Positions 19,757-30,263 are shown, counted from the stretch's first letter. The stretch: 64,000 bases of DNA from a bacterium (GCA_020444325.1 JAHLLD010000001.1:310001-374000), one strand, 5' to 3'. Numbers and translations are program-made. The notes: generated from the letters alone by a model not told the origin.

Positions 19757-20548
19757 ATGGCGGAATACCAGAAACACCTCTACATGATTGTCTTTCCGAT
19801 CAACGCGCTTGTGGCATCACAGCTCGAACCGGAGGCTTTCGCGCAGCATTACACCATCGGCAGCGCACGTCATTTCCAGGGAAAAGTGATCTTCGCTGAG
19901 ATCGACAGCAATTTCCGTAACCCCTATTTTCAGATCGAAGACTATCTCGAAAAAACCGTGCCGCATCCCGACGGCTCACCGAAGCGCACGAAATTCATTT
20001 CCTCGTACCGCGTACTCGAACATGTACCACTCGACGTCATTCAGCGCCTCTTCCTCGTAACCGTCAACGGACGCGCACTCGAGCTCAAGCCAGCACCGTA
20101 CACGGCCGAGAACGTTCCGGGGCTCATTCGCATTTTCCAGGAAGTGGAACCTGTTTCGAATCTCATCGCCTCGCGTCTCGACCAGCGCTCGTTCGGCAAC
20201 TACATCACCTCCGATGCTGCCAAGGGCGCCTCACGGGTATGCTTCACACAAATCGACCTGAACATCGAAGAGTTCATGGAGTCGAGCAAGAACCGCGAAA
20301 TCATTGTCTCGCCTATCCCTGACAGCAACCCCTATCATCTGCTCGACTGCCTGACGGAGCTGCAGCAGGTGAAAGACAAGGCGGTGAAGACCATCAGCCT
20401 GTCTTCGGTACTGCACAGTATCAGCTACCGCGTCCTGCGTCACGGCTTCTGGTTCTTCGGACCCGATGATAACATGCTGTTTTTCCCCATTCCCAGTCTG
20501 CACGAACTGGAGACCACGTATTACGAATGGTGGCGAAACGCACGCTGA
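19757..20548 (+). CDS. Soluble protein of unknown function
   Basis: 263 residues from ATG 19757 (MAEYQKHLYMIVFPINALVA). I do not recognise the family. No signal peptide or membrane span. Composition is that of a folded alpha/beta protein, with a Tyr/Phe/Trp-rich end (RHGFWFFGPDDNMLFFPIP, TTYYEWWRN). It has its own terminator at 20568-20594 and sits between the antiporter fusion and aconitase, neither of which suggests a role. Base composition resembles its neighbours. Confidence 0.8.
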   Translation: MAEYQKHLYMIVFPINALVASQLEPEAFAQHYTIGSARHFQGKVIFAEIDSNFRNPYFQIEDYLEKTVPHPDGSPKRTKFISSYRVLEHVPLDVIQRLFLVTVNGRALELKPAPYTAENVPGLIRIFQEVEPVSNLIASRLDQRSFGNYITSDAAKGASRVCFTQIDLNIEEFMESSKNREIIVSPIPDSNPYHLLDCLTELQQVKDKAVKTISLSSVLHSISYRVLRHGFWFFGPDDNMLFFPIPSLHELETTYYEWWRNAR

Positions 20549-20567
20549 TCCCCATTGTTCTTTCGTC

Positions 20568-20594
20568 AAAAGTCCCGCAAATGCGGGACTTTTT
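20568..20594 (+). terminator. Intrinsic terminator after the unknown gene
   Basis: Perfect 12-bp stem (AAAAGTCCCGCA pairing with TGCGGGACTTTT) with a 2-base gap at the apex, followed by T-rich sequence, 20 bases past the stop at 20548. Confidence 0.9.
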
Positions 20595-20710
20595 CATATC
20601 CCCCCGAAAAAAACGTGAACAGCGGAGGGTTCATCCGCATCCATCCGTTTCCCGTGGCATCCAATTTTGTATATTATATGGATATCCATGAACTCCACGG
20701 AGATTGTCCC

Positions 20711-22969
20711 ATGACCATGAATTTTGACATGATTCAGCGTGTCTACAGCGCCATGCCTGCCAAAATCGAGGCGGCGCGCAACATGTTGAATCGTCCCCTT
20801 ACGTACGCAGAGAAGGTGCTTTACTCCCACCTCTGGGAGACACCCGACGCCCCGAAGGCACGAGGGAAGGATTACGCGAACTTCGGACCCGACCGCATCG
20901 CCATGCAGGACGCGACCGCACAGATGGCCCTGCTGCAGTTTATGAGCGCGGGCATTCCGCAGGTCGCCGTGCCGTCTACCGTGCATTGCGATCACCTCAT
21001 CCTCGCCGAACACGGAGCCAAGACTGATCTCGCGTCGTCGCTCGATACGAACCGTGAGGTCTTCGACTTCCTCGCCTCGGTATCGAAGAAATACGGCATC
21101 GGCTTCTGGAAGCCGGGTGCCGGTATCATCCACCAGGTCGTGCTGGAGAACTACGCGTTTCCCGGCGGCATGATGATCGGTACCGATTCGCATACGCCGA
21201 ATGCAGGCGGACTCGGCATGATTGCCATTGGTGTCGGTGGCGCCGACGCGGTGGATGTCATGGCGGGTATGCCCTGGGAGCTGAAATTCCCGAAGCTGAT
21301 CGGTGTCAAGCTCACCGGCAGCCTCAAGGGCTGGACCTCCCCGAAAGACATCATCCTGAAACTCGCCGGAATCCTCACTGTCAAGGGCGGCACTGGGGCG
21401 ATCGTGGAATACTTTGGCGATGGCTGCGCCTCACTTTCCGCGACCGGCAAAGGCACAATCTGCAACATGGGCGCGGAAATCGGTGCCACGACTTCACTCT
21501 TCCCGTATGACGAGAAGAGCGGCGCATATCTGCACAGCACAGGACGGCAGGATGTGGCCGACCTGGCAAACGGTATCGCGGAACATCTGCGCGCCGACGA
21601 CGGCGTCGCGGAAAACCCGGAAGCATACTATGACCAGGTCATTCACATCGATCTCGACACCCTTGAGCCGCATGTGAACGGTCCTTTCACCCCCGACCGT
21701 GCGCATCCGATCTCGGAATTTGCCAAAGCGGTTGAAGAGAACAACTGGCCGGAAGAACTGCGTGTCGCGCTGATTGGCTCCTGCACCAATTCGAGCTATG
21801 AAGACATTGACCGCGTTGCCGCCATCGCCCGCCAGGCGAAAGAGAAAAACCTCAAGGCCAAATCGGAATTCACCATCACACCGGGATCCGAGCAGGTGCG
21901 CGCGACTATCGAGCGTGATGGACAGCTGGCACTTCTCGAGGATATTGGCGGCGTGGTTCTGGCCAACGCCTGTGGTCCCTGCATCGGACAGTGGAAACGG
22001 CATGATGTGGAAAAGGGCGACCGTAACTCCATCATTACGTCGTTCAACCGCAACTTCACCGGACGCAACGACGGCAATCCCGACACGCATGCGTTTGTCG
22101 CCAGTCCTGAAACCGTCGCCGCACTTGCGCTGGCGGGTACGCTGAAATTCGACTTCACCCATGATACCCTCAAAAACGAGAGCGGTGAAGATGTGATGCT
22201 TGATCCTCCCTCGGGCGAGGAACTCCCGGCTGAAGGCTTCGTCCCCGATCCCGCAGGCTTCATCCCTCCCGCGGATGACGGTTCCGGCATCGACGTACAG
22301 GTGGATCCCGACAGCAAGCGCCTCCAGCTGCTTACCCCGTTCGCGGCGCCGAAAGAAGGCGATTATGACAAACTGCATCTGCTGCTGAAAGTACGCGGCA
22401 AATGTACCACCGACCATATCTCCATGGCGGGACCCTGGCTGCGTTTCCGCGGACATCTCGATAACATCTCGAACAATATGTTCATCGGCGCCATCAACGA
22501 GTACAACGGCGTCGCGAACAAGGTGAAGAACCAGAATACCGGAGCGTATGACGAAGTCCCGAACGTCGCCCGCGCATACAAGGCGGCAAGCGAAGGCTGG
22601 GTCGTGATCGGTGATGAAAACTATGGCGAGGGGTCGAGCCGTGAACATGCGGCCATGGAACCGCGCCATCTCGGCGGCAAGGCCATCGTCGTCAAGTCCT
22701 TCGCCCGCATTCACGAAACCAATCTCAAGAAGCAGGGATTGCTTCCGCTGACCTTCGCCGACCCGAGCGACTACGACAAGATTCTCGAGGACGACAGGAT
22801 CAGCTTCGACGTCAGCGCCCTGGCACCTGGTCAGCAGGTCACCATGACGATTCATCACAGCGACGGAAGCACCGACACCGCCATGCTGAATCACACCATG
22901 AATGCACAGCAGATCGACTGGTGGCGCGCGGGCAGTGCTCTGAACCTCATCGCGAGCAAAAACGCCTGA
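20711..22969 (+). CDS. acnA: Aconitate hydratase
   Basis: 752 residues from ATG 20711, preceded by GGAG at 20699-20702; an in-frame ATG at 20678 lies too close to the candidate -10 (TATATT, 20670-20675). Aconitase signatures: [21 protein letters not shown], and the three [4Fe-4S] cysteines in [13 protein letters not shown] (~357) and [14 protein letters not shown] (~419 and 422). The swivel domain follows with DHISMAGPW and [15 protein letters not shown]. It converts citrate to isocitrate in the TCA cycle. The bacterioferritin gene downstream may link iron supply with this Fe-S enzyme, but a terminator separates them. Confidence 0.97.
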   Translation: MTMNFDMIQRVYSAMPAKIEAARNMLNRPLTYAEKVLYSHLWETPDAPKARGKDYANFGPDRIAMQDATAQMALLQFMSAGIPQVAVPSTVHCDHLILAEHGAKTDLASSLDTNREVFDFLASVSKKYGIGFWKPGAGIIHQVVLENYAFPGGMMIGTDSHTPNAGGLGMIAIGVGGADAVDVMAGMPWELKFPKLIGVKLTGSLKGWTSPKDIILKLAGILTVKGGTGAIVEYFGDGCASLSATGKGTICNMGAEIGATTSLFPYDEKSGAYLHSTGRQDVADLANGIAEHLRADDGVAENPEAYYDQVIHIDLDTLEPHVNGPFTPDRAHPISEFAKAVEENNWPEELRVALIGSCTNSSYEDIDRVAAIARQAKEKNLKAKSEFTITPGSEQVRATIERDGQLALLEDIGGVVLANACGPCIGQWKRHDVEKGDRNSIITSFNRNFTGRNDGNPDTHAFVASPETVAALALAGTLKFDFTHDTLKNESGEDVMLDPPSGEELPAEGFVPDPAGFIPPADDGSGIDVQVDPDSKRLQLLTPFAAPKEGDYDKLHLLLKVRGKCTTDHISMAGPWLRFRGHLDNISNNMFIGAINEYNGVANKVKNQNTGAYDEVPNVARAYKAASEGWVVIGDENYGEGSSREHAAMEPRHLGGKAIVVKSFARIHETNLKKQGLLPLTFADPSDYDKILEDDRISFDVSALAPGQQVTMTIHHSDGSTDTAMLNHTMNAQQIDWWRAGSALNLIASKNA

Positions 22970-22975
22970 TACACA

Positions 22976-23026
22976 GCGTTTCCTGATCCTACGCGTTGCC
23001 TGATCCTACGCGTTGCCTGATCTCAC
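22976..23026 (+). repeat. 17-bp tandem repeat, three units, just past aconitase
   Basis: Three consecutive 17-base units (22976, 22993, 23010) of GCGTTGCCTGATCCTAC; unit 1 has one change and unit 3 two. They start 7 bases after the stop codon and end before the terminator. Confidence 0.9.
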
Positions 23027-23044
23027 GCGTAGATTAATCACTGC

Positions 23045-23080
23045 GGGACTGCCTCCTTACGGGGCAGTCCCTCTTTTTTT
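23045..23080 (+). terminator. Intrinsic terminator after aconitase
   Basis: GGGACTGCC pairs with GGCAGTCCC around a 9-base loop and is followed by CTTTTTTT. Confidence 0.9.
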
Positions 23081-23095
23081 GCGCAATTCGTTCTT

Positions 23096-23112
23096 TATGC
23101 AGAAATTGCATA
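23096..23112. repeat. 17-bp palindrome copy upstream of bacterioferritin
   Basis: TATGCAGAAATTGCATA, one base from the family form TATGCAGAAACTGCATA. It lies 69 bases before the bfr ATG, between the aconitase terminator and bfr. Confidence 0.8.
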
Positions 23113-23180
23113 TTCGAAACGCATTGAGTTGCGTCGACGATGAGAACGAGCTGAATTCAAGAGTAATGTGGAGACACTGT

Positions 23181-23678
23181 ATGCATGAAAAGAGTATCGA
23201 ACTGCTGAACAAGGCGATAGCGGACGAACTTCTCGCCGTTCACCAGTACATGTATTTCCATTTTCACTGTGACGACCAGGGTTTTGAACTGCTGAGCAAC
23301 CTTTTCCGCCGGACGGCCATCGAAGAAATGATGCATGTCGAACTGCTTGCCGAGCGCATCCTTTTCCTCAAGGGCGAGGTGGAGATGAAGGCTGGCGGAG
23401 ACATTCAGAAGCTGCATTCCGTCGAGGAAATGCTCAGACTGGCAACGTCCATGGAAGAGAGCAGTGCCAGGGATTACAATCTCTGGGCCAATGAATGTGC
23501 CGCAAATGCGGACTCAAAAACCAAGAAGCTCTTCGAGCAGCTGGTTGAAGACGAAGAGCGACATTTCGACCAGTATGATACGGAAATCGGGAATCTCGAA
23601 CAGTTCGGCGCGCAGTATCTCGCGCTGCAATCCATTGAGCGCAGCAAGAATCTTGCGAGCGGAGCTCCCACCGCGTAA
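23181..23678 (+). CDS. bfr: Bacterioferritin
   Basis: 165 residues from ATG 23181, which has GGAG at 23170-23173. Four-helix bundle with the ferroxidase ligands in place: IADELLAVHQYMYF (helix A), RRTAIEEMMHVELLAERILFL (helix B, with E and H ligands) and VEDEERHFDQYD (helix D). M50 in EEMMH aligns with the haem-binding Met of E. coli bacterioferritin, so haem binding is likely. It stores iron as a ferric mineral in the cytosol. A bidirectional terminator follows. Confidence 0.93.
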   Translation: MHEKSIELLNKAIADELLAVHQYMYFHFHCDDQGFELLSNLFRRTAIEEMMHVELLAERILFLKGEVEMKAGGDIQKLHSVEEMLRLATSMEESSARDYNLWANECAANADSKTKKLFEQLVEDEERHFDQYDTEIGNLEQFGAQYLALQSIERSKNLASGAPTA

Positions 23679-23700
23679 CCCGTTTTCCACCCCTCCACAA

Positions 23701-23745
23701 AACGCAGCGAGGCGGCCTTTCATGGGCCGCCTCGTTGCGTTTCCG
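23701..23745. terminator. Bidirectional terminator between bfr and the convergent lipoprotein gene
   Basis: AACGCAGCGAGGCGGCC pairs with GGCCGCCTCGTTGCGTT, nearly perfectly (one G-T step). It sits between two converging stops (23678 and 23760). Confidence 0.85.
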
Positions 23746-23759
23746 AGTGGAATGAAAAT

Positions 23760-25058
23760 CTATTTGACGCCCATCGAAATCGTGTACGCCGCGCTCCCGC
23801 TTCCTTTTGCATCGCTGCGGCGATAGACAACGATATGGTAATCGTCGTAGCGCGGCAGCGTCCCGCTCCAGGCTCTGCGCTGACCGCTGATGTCGCCATC
23901 ATGCAGAAAGACGCGGAAAAATACCTGTGGGTCATCCGACTGAAGGGTGACGGTCATCTTCTGTCCGCGGTTGGCGCGCAGCACATATTCCTTGTGCTTG
24001 CCCTTGCTCACACCTGCGCTCAACGATGCACCTGTATTCCCCTTCTGGAAACGAATGCGATGGCTGCTGAGTGTGCCCGGCAGCATGGCATGCGTGTGCG
24101 GATCGATGAGAATCTCATCTGCCGGCACTATCGCGGGCGGCGGCATGGGAGGCGGAGTCTTTTCCACCGGAGGAGGAGGTGCTGCAGCCTTTGACTCCCG
24201 CTTCCGAGAGGTCGTCTTCGTGGAGGTGGATGATGCATTGCGTTCCCGGCTTTCCATCCGTTTTTTTTCAGCGGCTGCCTTTTCAGTCCTGATCTCATCT
24301 TCGCGCAGCATGGTCTCATCTTCCTGCAGTGCCGCTGCATCTTCGGCCAGCGCTGCTTCATCCCCGGCCAGCGCTGCTTCATCCTCGGTCAATGCGGCTT
24401 CATCCTCGCTGCGTGCGGCTTCATCCTCAGCCAGGGGCGTCTCGTTCTGCGAAGGAAGTGAAATGGCAGTATACAGAAGGTCATTGAAACTGGCGGTGTC
24501 GATAATGCCGGAAGCGGCCGTCCGTTTCAGATCCTGCAGAGCCGCGGCACGGCGCATGGTATTCGGCACCTCACTGCCTTCCATGTCGATTTCCGAACCA
24601 TCCACCGTCTTTTCACTGTAGAAGAGATTCCCCTTGTCATTGAAGTACATGCGTGTGCGGATATCCGCGGTCATCGGCGGCTGCTCGCCGGGATTGAGCC
24701 GTTTCTTTGCCTGCCCGTAGAAATGGAACAGACTGCCCATCGCAAAATAATAGCGGTTACGCTCTGTGGAACCGTCGTCGTGACGCAGGCGCTCATCGAT
24801 ATGCCGCAGTTCACCGTCCTGTGAATAGAGCGCGATGCGCAGTTCACTTCCGTCGAGACGGAATGTCGGGATATCCACTCTGTCGAGTGATTCAATCGCG
24901 CCCTGGATGACGGTTGCGCGTTTTCTGACTTCGAGCAGCTGCCGTTCGAGGGGTGAGGCCGTTTCGACAGGTGTCTCCTTCGTTTCCCAGAAACGCAGGT
25001 TGTCACAGGAAGTCAGTACGAGCAGGGCCGCGGTGAGCAGAAGCATCCTGCCTGTCAT
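23760..25058 (-). CDS. Lipoprotein of unknown function with acidic heptad repeats
   Basis: 432 residues from ATG 25058 (MTGRMLLLTAALLVLTSCDN), a clear lipoprotein signal with lipobox LTSC. Residues ~35-200 form a globular part. Then comes a run of seven-residue units of the type EDEAALx (EDEAALT, EDEAALA and variants, about eight in a row) that should form a charged coiled coil, a basic Ser/Thr/Arg linker, and a proline run (PPPPVEKTPPPMPPP). The C-terminal 100 residues look like a beta domain (YVLRANRGQKMTVTLQSDDPQVFFRVF), similar to domains that bind cell-surface material. Probably outer-membrane anchored. I do not recognise a family. Confidence 0.85.
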   Translation of the reverse strand: MTGRMLLLTAALLVLTSCDNLRFWETKETPVETASPLERQLLEVRKRATVIQGAIESLDRVDIPTFRLDGSELRIALYSQDGELRHIDERLRHDDGSTERNRYYFAMGSLFHFYGQAKKRLNPGEQPPMTADIRTRMYFNDKGNLFYSEKTVDGSEIDMEGSEVPNTMRRAAALQDLKRTAASGIIDTASFNDLLYTAISLPSQNETPLAEDEAARSEDEAALTEDEAALAGDEAALAEDAAALQEDETMLREDEIRTEKAAAEKKRMESRERNASSTSTKTTSRKRESKAAAPPPPVEKTPPPMPPPAIVPADEILIDPHTHAMLPGTLSSHRIRFQKGNTGASLSAGVSKGKHKEYVLRANRGQKMTVTLQSDDPQVFFRVFLHDGDISGQRRAWSGTLPRYDDYHIVVYRRSDAKGSGSAAYTISMGVK

Positions 25059-25150
25059 CGTGCGCGCGCGGGAGAGGTGGCGCTTGCTGAAGATATCCGC
25101 TGTTTGCATATGCGATCCGATAACTGATGCAATAGTCCGCAATAATCTAC

Positions 25151-25190
25151 AAAAAAAAGACAGGCGATGGCACCTGCTATCGCCTGTCTT
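25151..25190 (-). terminator. Intrinsic terminator of the ribonucleotide reductase gene
   Basis: Read on the minus strand, AAGACAGGCGAT pairs with ATCGCCTGTCTT, followed by eight T. It lies 22 bases past the stop of the reductase gene at 25212. Confidence 0.9.
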
Positions 25191-25211
25191 TCCATGTCAT
25201 CGCGCGGTCTG

Positions 25212-28200
25212 TCAGGAGCAGCCGCTGGTACTTCCGCAGTCTTCACACACGGTGCAGGCACCATTCCGCTTCACGCGGGAGGAACCGCAGGATCCGCACA
25301 TTTCACCGGTGTAACCCTGTGTACGTGCAATCATGATGGTGTCGCTGTTTTTCTGCGTACTGCGCTTTTCGGCGGAGACCGTTTCGGGCACGGGACGTGC
25401 GGCGTCACCATTTTCACGCTTCTTTCCGAGTGTCGGAGGTGAATTGAAGCTCGCCAGGGGCTGTTCGGCCGTTTCGTCGACGGACTTGACATGCACGAAG
25501 TCCGTGCGTCCGAGATACTCATAGCCAAGCACGCGGAACACATAATCGAGAATGGAAGTCGAATTTTTAATTGCGTCATGTCCGATAACGACACCGGCAG
25601 GTTCGAAACGCGTGAAGGTGAAGGAATCGACCAGTTCCTCGAGGGGAACACCGTACTGCAGCGCCTTCGATGTGAGCACGGCGAAGCAATTGAGCAGGCC
25701 CTTGAACGATGCACCTTCCTTGTACATATCGATGAAGATTTCCCCGAGACCGCCGTCATCATATTCACCCGTGCGGAGGAACACCTTGTGTCCGCCCACC
25801 ACCGCTTCTCGCACGAAACCGTGGCGCTTGGCGGGCAGTTTCCGGCGTTCGACGCGGTAGACGATTTTCTCCTGCACTTCTTTCGGACCGATCTGCTCGT
25901 CGAAGTCGAACTCGTCACCCATCTCCGAAAGCGCCTCGGCTTCGGGATCACTGATGGTGTTGAGAGGCTGTGAGAGCTTGCTGCCATCGCGATACAGCGC
26001 GTTGGCCTTGAGCATGAGACGCCATGACATTTCATAGGCATGCTGCACGTCGGCGATGGTGGCATCGGCGGGCATGTTGATGGTCTTCGAAATCGCACCG
26101 GAGATGAACGACTGCGCGGCCGCCATCATGCGGATATGTCCCTCATACGCGATATAGCGCGTTCCACGCTTCCCGCACTTGTTCGCCGTATCGAACACGG
26201 GCAGATCGCTTTTCTTGACATGCGGCGCGCCCTCGATCATCATCGTACCGCAGACGAATTCGTTGGCCTTGTCGATCTGCGCCATGGTGAAGCCCAGGGC
26301 TTTGAGCATGTCGAAGGAGGGATCGGCCAGCTGCTCTTCGGTGAAACCGAGACGGCGGCAGAACTGCTCACCGAGCACGAAACGATTGAACGCCATGCGG
26401 ATTTCAAAAACCGAATCGAGCTGCTTTTCGATCTTATCGATTGCTTCACCGCTGAAGCCCTTTTCCATGAGGCTGTTGCGGTTGATTTCAGGACAGCCTG
26501 CGAGCGTGCCGTGACCCTTGATGTATTTCTCGATATCGTCGATCTGTTCCGGCGTGTAGCTGAGGAATTCCAGCGCCTTGGGAACGGACTGATTGACGAT
26601 TTTGAAATAGCCACCGCCTGCGAGTTTCTTGAATTTGACAATTGCGAAGTCGGGTTCGATCCCCGTGGTGTCGCAATCCATGACAAGCCCGATCGTCCCC
26701 GTCGGCGCAAGGACGGATACCTGCGCATTGCGATAGCCGTGTTCTTCTCCCAGTGCCAGTGCAGTGTCCCAGCTCTCACGGGCAGCGCGGAGAAGATTTG
26801 CAGGACACAGTTTTTCGTCCACCGGCATCGGCTTGATGGTCAATCCTTCATACTCATTGTCCGGCGCATGATACGCGGCGCGGCGATGGTTGCGAATGAC
26901 ACGTAGCATATGGTCGCGGTTGGGCGCAAAACGCGGGAAGGCACCGAGATCGCGGGCGATTTCCGCCGAAGCGGCATAGGACTCACCTGTCATCAACGCG
27001 GTGATGCCACCAGCGAGTGCGCGTCCCTTGTCGCTGTCATACGGAACGCCGGCAACCATGAGCAGGGAACCGAGATTGGCGTATCCGAGGCCCAGCGTTC
27101 GGAACTGATAGCTCTTCAACGCAACCGACTGGCTCGGGAACTGCGCCATCAGCACCGAGATTTCCAGCGTCAGCGTCCACATGCGTACCGCGTGACGGAA
27201 ATCATCGACATTGAACGAGTGCTTCTCCTCATCCCAGAAATGCTTGAGGTTGAAGGATGCGAGATTGCAGGCGGTATCGTCAAGGAACATGTATTCGGAG
27301 CAGGGATTGCTCGCATTGATGCGTCCGTCAACGGGACAGGTGTGCCATTCGTTGATGGTCGTATCGTACTGCAGCCCGGGATCGGCCGAGGCCCACGCAG
27401 CATAGGAAATCTTTTCCCACAGGTCGCGCGCCCGCAGCGTCTTCGCGATCTCACCGGTAGTACGGAAGGTCAGCGACCACTTGCCGTCGTTCTCCACCGC
27501 TTCGAGAAAGCTGTTGGAGACCCGCACGGTGTTGTTGGAATTCTGTCCGCTCACCGTCGCATAAGCTTCATCTTCATAATGCGTGTTGAACTCGGTGATG
27601 TCGAATTCCTTTTCTCCCTGGTCCACCAGCTGCAACGCGCGGTAAATATAATTTTCATGCACACCGGCGCGGCGTGCCTGCACGATGGCGAGTTCGAGAT
27701 CCCGGTTCGTGTTGAAATCCGTGCTCTCATTCTCAATGGCCGCCTTCATGATGCGGTTCAGATGCAGATGGTTGAGCCGGCTTCCCGTCACCAGCGCGGC
27801 GACTTTCTGCTCTTCCTGCACCTTCCAGTCGACAAAGGCTTCGATATCGGGATGATCGACGTTGAGCACCACCATTTTCGCGGCGCGCCGCGTGGTGCCG
27901 CCGGATTTGATCGCGCCGGCTGCGCGATCGTTGATTTTGAGAAACGACATCAGTCCAGAAGACACACCACCGCCGGATAAGCGCTCATTGCGTCCACGCA
28001 GGTTGCTGAAATTGCTGCCCGTACCCGATCCATACTTGAAAATGCGCGCCTCGCGCGTCACCAGGTCAAAAATACCGCCTTCGTTTACCAGATCGTCGCG
28101 CACGGACTGAATAAAGCAGGCATGCGGCTGGGGACGGCTGTAGGCGTCTTCCGATGCCTTGATTTCACCGGACTCGGGATCGGCGTAATAATGCCCCTGC

Positions 28201-28664
28201 GAGTTTCCGGTGATGCCGTATGCAAAATGCAACCCCGTGTTGAACCACTGCGGGGAATTCGGTGCTGCCATCTGACGCAGCAATGTATACGCCATCTCGT
28301 CGTAATAATTCTGCGCGTCATCTTCGGAATCGAAATACCCGTGCTGCTCACCCCAGTCACGCCAGCAGCCGACCATGCGATGCACGACCTGGCGAATACT
28401 GCTTTCACCGCCATACACCGGCTTACCACTTTCATCAAGAAGCGGACTGCCGTCTTCATTCATTTGCGGCACGCCAGCCTTCCGGAAGTATTTCTGTGCG
28501 AGGATGTCTGTGGCCATCTGTGACCAGTGCGACGGAACCTCAATGTCGTGCAGTTCAAACACAACACTTCCATCGGGATTGCGAAGAACAGAAGATCGCT
28601 TCGTGTAGGTGAAGCAATCGTAAGCACTCTGTCCAGGCTGGGTGAAGCGACGGGTGATTTTCAT
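25212..28664 (-). CDS. nrdJ: Class II (adenosylcobalamin-dependent) ribonucleotide reductase
   Basis: 1150 residues. Long NrdJ form: an N-terminal RNR region, the barrel with [21 protein letters not shown] and [22 protein letters not shown], and a C-terminal zinc ribbon ([18 protein letters not shown], then [11 protein letters not shown]). It reduces ribonucleotides with a cobalamin-derived radical, so the cell needs B12 or takes it up; it works with or without oxygen. A consensus promoter lies at 28873-28901 and the transcript begins with a structured leader of about 200 bases. A terminator follows the gene. No small-subunit gene is nearby, as expected for class II. Confidence 0.96.
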   Translation of the reverse strand: MKITRRFTQPGQSAYDCFTYTKRSSVLRNPDGSVVFELHDIEVPSHWSQMATDILAQKYFRKAGVPQMNEDGSPLLDESGKPVYGGESSIRQVVHRMVGCWRDWGEQHGYFDSEDDAQNYYDEMAYTLLRQMAAPNSPQWFNTGLHFAYGITGNSQGHYYADPESGEIKASEDAYSRPQPHACFIQSVRDDLVNEGGIFDLVTREARIFKYGSGTGSNFSNLRGRNERLSGGGVSSGLMSFLKINDRAAGAIKSGGTTRRAAKMVVLNVDHPDIEAFVDWKVQEEQKVAALVTGSRLNHLHLNRIMKAAIENESTDFNTNRDLELAIVQARRAGVHENYIYRALQLVDQGEKEFDITEFNTHYEDEAYATVSGQNSNNTVRVSNSFLEAVENDGKWSLTFRTTGEIAKTLRARDLWEKISYAAWASADPGLQYDTTINEWHTCPVDGRINASNPCSEYMFLDDTACNLASFNLKHFWDEEKHSFNVDDFRHAVRMWTLTLEISVLMAQFPSQSVALKSYQFRTLGLGYANLGSLLMVAGVPYDSDKGRALAGGITALMTGESYAASAEIARDLGAFPRFAPNRDHMLRVIRNHRRAAYHAPDNEYEGLTIKPMPVDEKLCPANLLRAARESWDTALALGEEHGYRNAQVSVLAPTGTIGLVMDCDTTGIEPDFAIVKFKKLAGGGYFKIVNQSVPKALEFLSYTPEQIDDIEKYIKGHGTLAGCPEINRNSLMEKGFSGEAIDKIEKQLDSVFEIRMAFNRFVLGEQFCRRLGFTEEQLADPSFDMLKALGFTMAQIDKANEFVCGTMMIEGAPHVKKSDLPVFDTANKCGKRGTRYIAYEGHIRMMAAAQSFISGAISKTINMPADATIADVQHAYEMSWRLMLKANALYRDGSKLSQPLNTISDPEAEALSEMGDEFDFDEQIGPKEVQEKIVYRVERRKLPAKRHGFVREAVVGGHKVFLRTGEYDDGGLGEIFIDMYKEGASFKGLLNCFAVLTSKALQYGVPLEELVDSFTFTRFEPAGVVIGHDAIKNSTSILDYVFRVLGYEYLGRTDFVHVKSVDETAEQPLASFNSPPTLGKKRENGDAARPVPETVSAEKRSTQKNSDTIMIARTQGYTGEMCGSCGSSRVKRNGACTVCEDCGSTSGCS

Positions 28665-28866
28665 AGGTCTCAGCTATCTATAACGAAGGGTGGAGATGAC
28701 AATCCCTTTCACCGGGAGGCGTGAAAGGGTATGCTAATACATTCAATTACAACAGGTTAACTCGCCTACCGGGCGCAGAGAATTCCATCCCGATGCTCAA
28801 AAACATCGGCTGAAAACTGCTTCTTACTTCAGAAGAAACATACGCGAAATGCGCTGCCGAATAGTG
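28665..28866 (-). promoter_or_regulatory. Long structured 5' leader of nrdJ
   Basis: The 202 bases between the predicted start and the ATG hold several possible hairpins: CTTCT/AGAAG, CCGATG/CATCGG and, close to the gene, CCCTTTCAC pairing with GTGAAAGGG (28704-28729) around a loop containing CCTCCC. I looked for the B12 box and other cobalamin-riboswitch landmarks and did not find them. The 28747-28932 open frame in this stretch has no coding features. A regulatory role is inference. Confidence 0.45.
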
Positions 28867-28872
28867 GGTTTG

Positions 28873-28901
28873 AATATACACCATGCTCGGATATCTGTCA
28901 A
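28873..28901 (-). promoter_or_regulatory. Consensus sigma70 promoter of nrdJ
   Basis: On the minus strand a perfect TTGACA, a 17-base spacer and TATATT. No better match exists in the gap between nrdJ and anmK. Confidence 0.7.
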
Positions 28902-29057
28902 GAAAAAGTCTTCTGAGGGCTTTAAGTACCAAGTTAAAGTAATTCCATAACCAATTGCAATAGCTTGGTTTAACTTTGAAAAAAATTTAATGTAAAACTT
29001 TAAGAGGGAGGGGTCAGAAAGGGGTGCCGGGAGCCAATGCTCACATAATCCTCATAA
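28902..29057. other. AT-rich non-coding stretch between the nrdJ promoter and anmK
   Basis: About 156 bases much richer in A/T than the genes around it, with a CCAAG...CTTGG inverted pair and an A/T run (28976-29005). I see no gene. It may carry upstream elements for nrdJ and the end of the anmK transcript. Confidence 0.5.
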
Positions 29058-30263
29058 TTATGCCGGAATAGCCAAAACACCGAGTAATGCGGACCTGCGG
29101 GCTCCTGTTGCGAGCGGAAGACCAGCCCGGTTACCCATGAGCCACTCATTGGCGAGAATGGCGAATGCGACGGCTTCCTTGGCGTCGGGGTCAACACCAA
29201 TCGCTGCGCTTGTTTCCACGCGCGCGCGTGGCAGACTGTAGCGCAAGCCGTCAATGAAGAAGCGGTTGTGTGCGCCGCCGCCGCTGACGTAGAGGTGCAC
29301 ATCGTCCCATTCCTCACAGAAAGGACGAAGCTGGGCTGCGATGCTGTACACGGTGATTTCCGCGGCGGTTGCAATGATATCCGGTGGTTCGGTGACGCCA
29401 AGTTCCCTGGCCAGTGTCAGGTAGTTCTGCAGATAGTCTTCCCCGAACAATTCGCGTCCCGCCGACTTCGGCAGACGCTGACGATAGTACGGGTGCTGAC
29501 GCAGCCAGGTGAGCAGGTCGGGATTGACGCTTCCGGAAAGCGCGATGCTGCCCCCCTCATCGAATTCGCGTCCGTAATACTTCCGTGTCAGCGCGTCTAC
29601 GAGCATGTTTCCCGGACCGGTGTCAAACGCCACGACATCTGACGGCGCGCAGCCACGGGGCAAAATACTGCAGTTCGCAATCCCACCGATATTGAGCAGT
29701 ACGCGATGCTCTCGCTCCGAGCGATAGAGCACACCATCGGTGTAGGGCACCAGCGGAGCGCCCTGACCGCCAAGCGCCATGTCGCCGCTGCGGAAGTCGT
29801 ACACGACGGGAATGCGCAGCTGTGTCGCGAGCATCGAGCCGCTGCCGACCTGCAGGGTGGACGATACCTGGTGGCCGCCGATTTCCATCGGCTCCGGCAG
29901 GTGGCGCAGCGTCTGGCCGTGCATGCCGATCAGGTGCACATCCTCGAGATCGAGTCCCGCCTCCGCGACACAGCCCTTCACAGCTGCGGCGTACACGTGG
30001 GCCAGGGCGCTGTGCAGCAGGCAGATGTCGTTGACATTGCTGGACGACACTTCCGCATTGGCGAAAATGCGATTCTGCAGTTCCTCGGCGAACAGGGTTT
30101 CACTGTAGTGCAGCAGTTCCGCCTTCAGCGAACGGCCGCTGCCCCGGAGACGCACGAGCGCCACATCGACCGCGTCGACGGAGGTGCCGGACATGATGCC
30201 GGCAACAATGCGCTCGGAGCGGGTGACGAGGCGTGTCAGGATGTCAAGAGGCGTCTGCGGCAC
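29058..30263 (-). CDS. anmK: Anhydro-N-acetylmuramic acid kinase
   Basis: 401 residues starting at GTG 30263, which has AAGGAG seven bases upstream; the frame is open farther, but that part is not conserved-looking. The family start is clear: IVAGIMSGTSVDAVDVALVRLRG, then IGMHGQTLRHLPEP, VVAFDTGPGNMLVDALTR and LYVSGGGAHNRF. It phosphorylates anhydro-MurNAc released during peptidoglycan turnover and opens the anhydro ring, giving MurNAc-6-P for recycling. It lies downstream of three beta-barrel genes on the same strand. Confidence 0.93.
   Translation of the reverse strand: MPQTPLDILTRLVTRSERIVAGIMSGTSVDAVDVALVRLRGSGRSLKAELLHYSETLFAEELQNRIFANAEVSSSNVNDICLLHSALAHVYAAAVKGCVAEAGLDLEDVHLIGMHGQTLRHLPEPMEIGGHQVSSTLQVGSGSMLATQLRIPVVYDFRSGDMALGGQGAPLVPYTDGVLYRSEREHRVLLNIGGIANCSILPRGCAPSDVVAFDTGPGNMLVDALTRKYYGREFDEGGSIALSGSVNPDLLTWLRQHPYYRQRLPKSAGRELFGEDYLQNYLTLARELGVTEPPDIIATAAEITVYSIAAQLRPFCEEWDDVHLYVSGGGAHNRFFIDGLRYSLPRARVETSAAIGVDPDAKEAVAFAILANEWLMGNRAGLPLATGARRSALLGVLAIPA

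Noticed and set aside
21494-22894. 466-codon minus-strand open frame over aconitase
   Set aside because: Shadow of the aconitase coding frame in GC-rich DNA; no recognisable protein features.
28665-28866. Cobalamin riboswitch before the B12-dependent reductase
   Set aside because: I could not find the B12 box or the conserved core; only ordinary hairpins are present.
28747-28932. 61-codon minus-strand frame in the nrdJ leader
   Set aside because: Overlaps the consensus promoter, lacks a ribosome-binding site and has no coding features.
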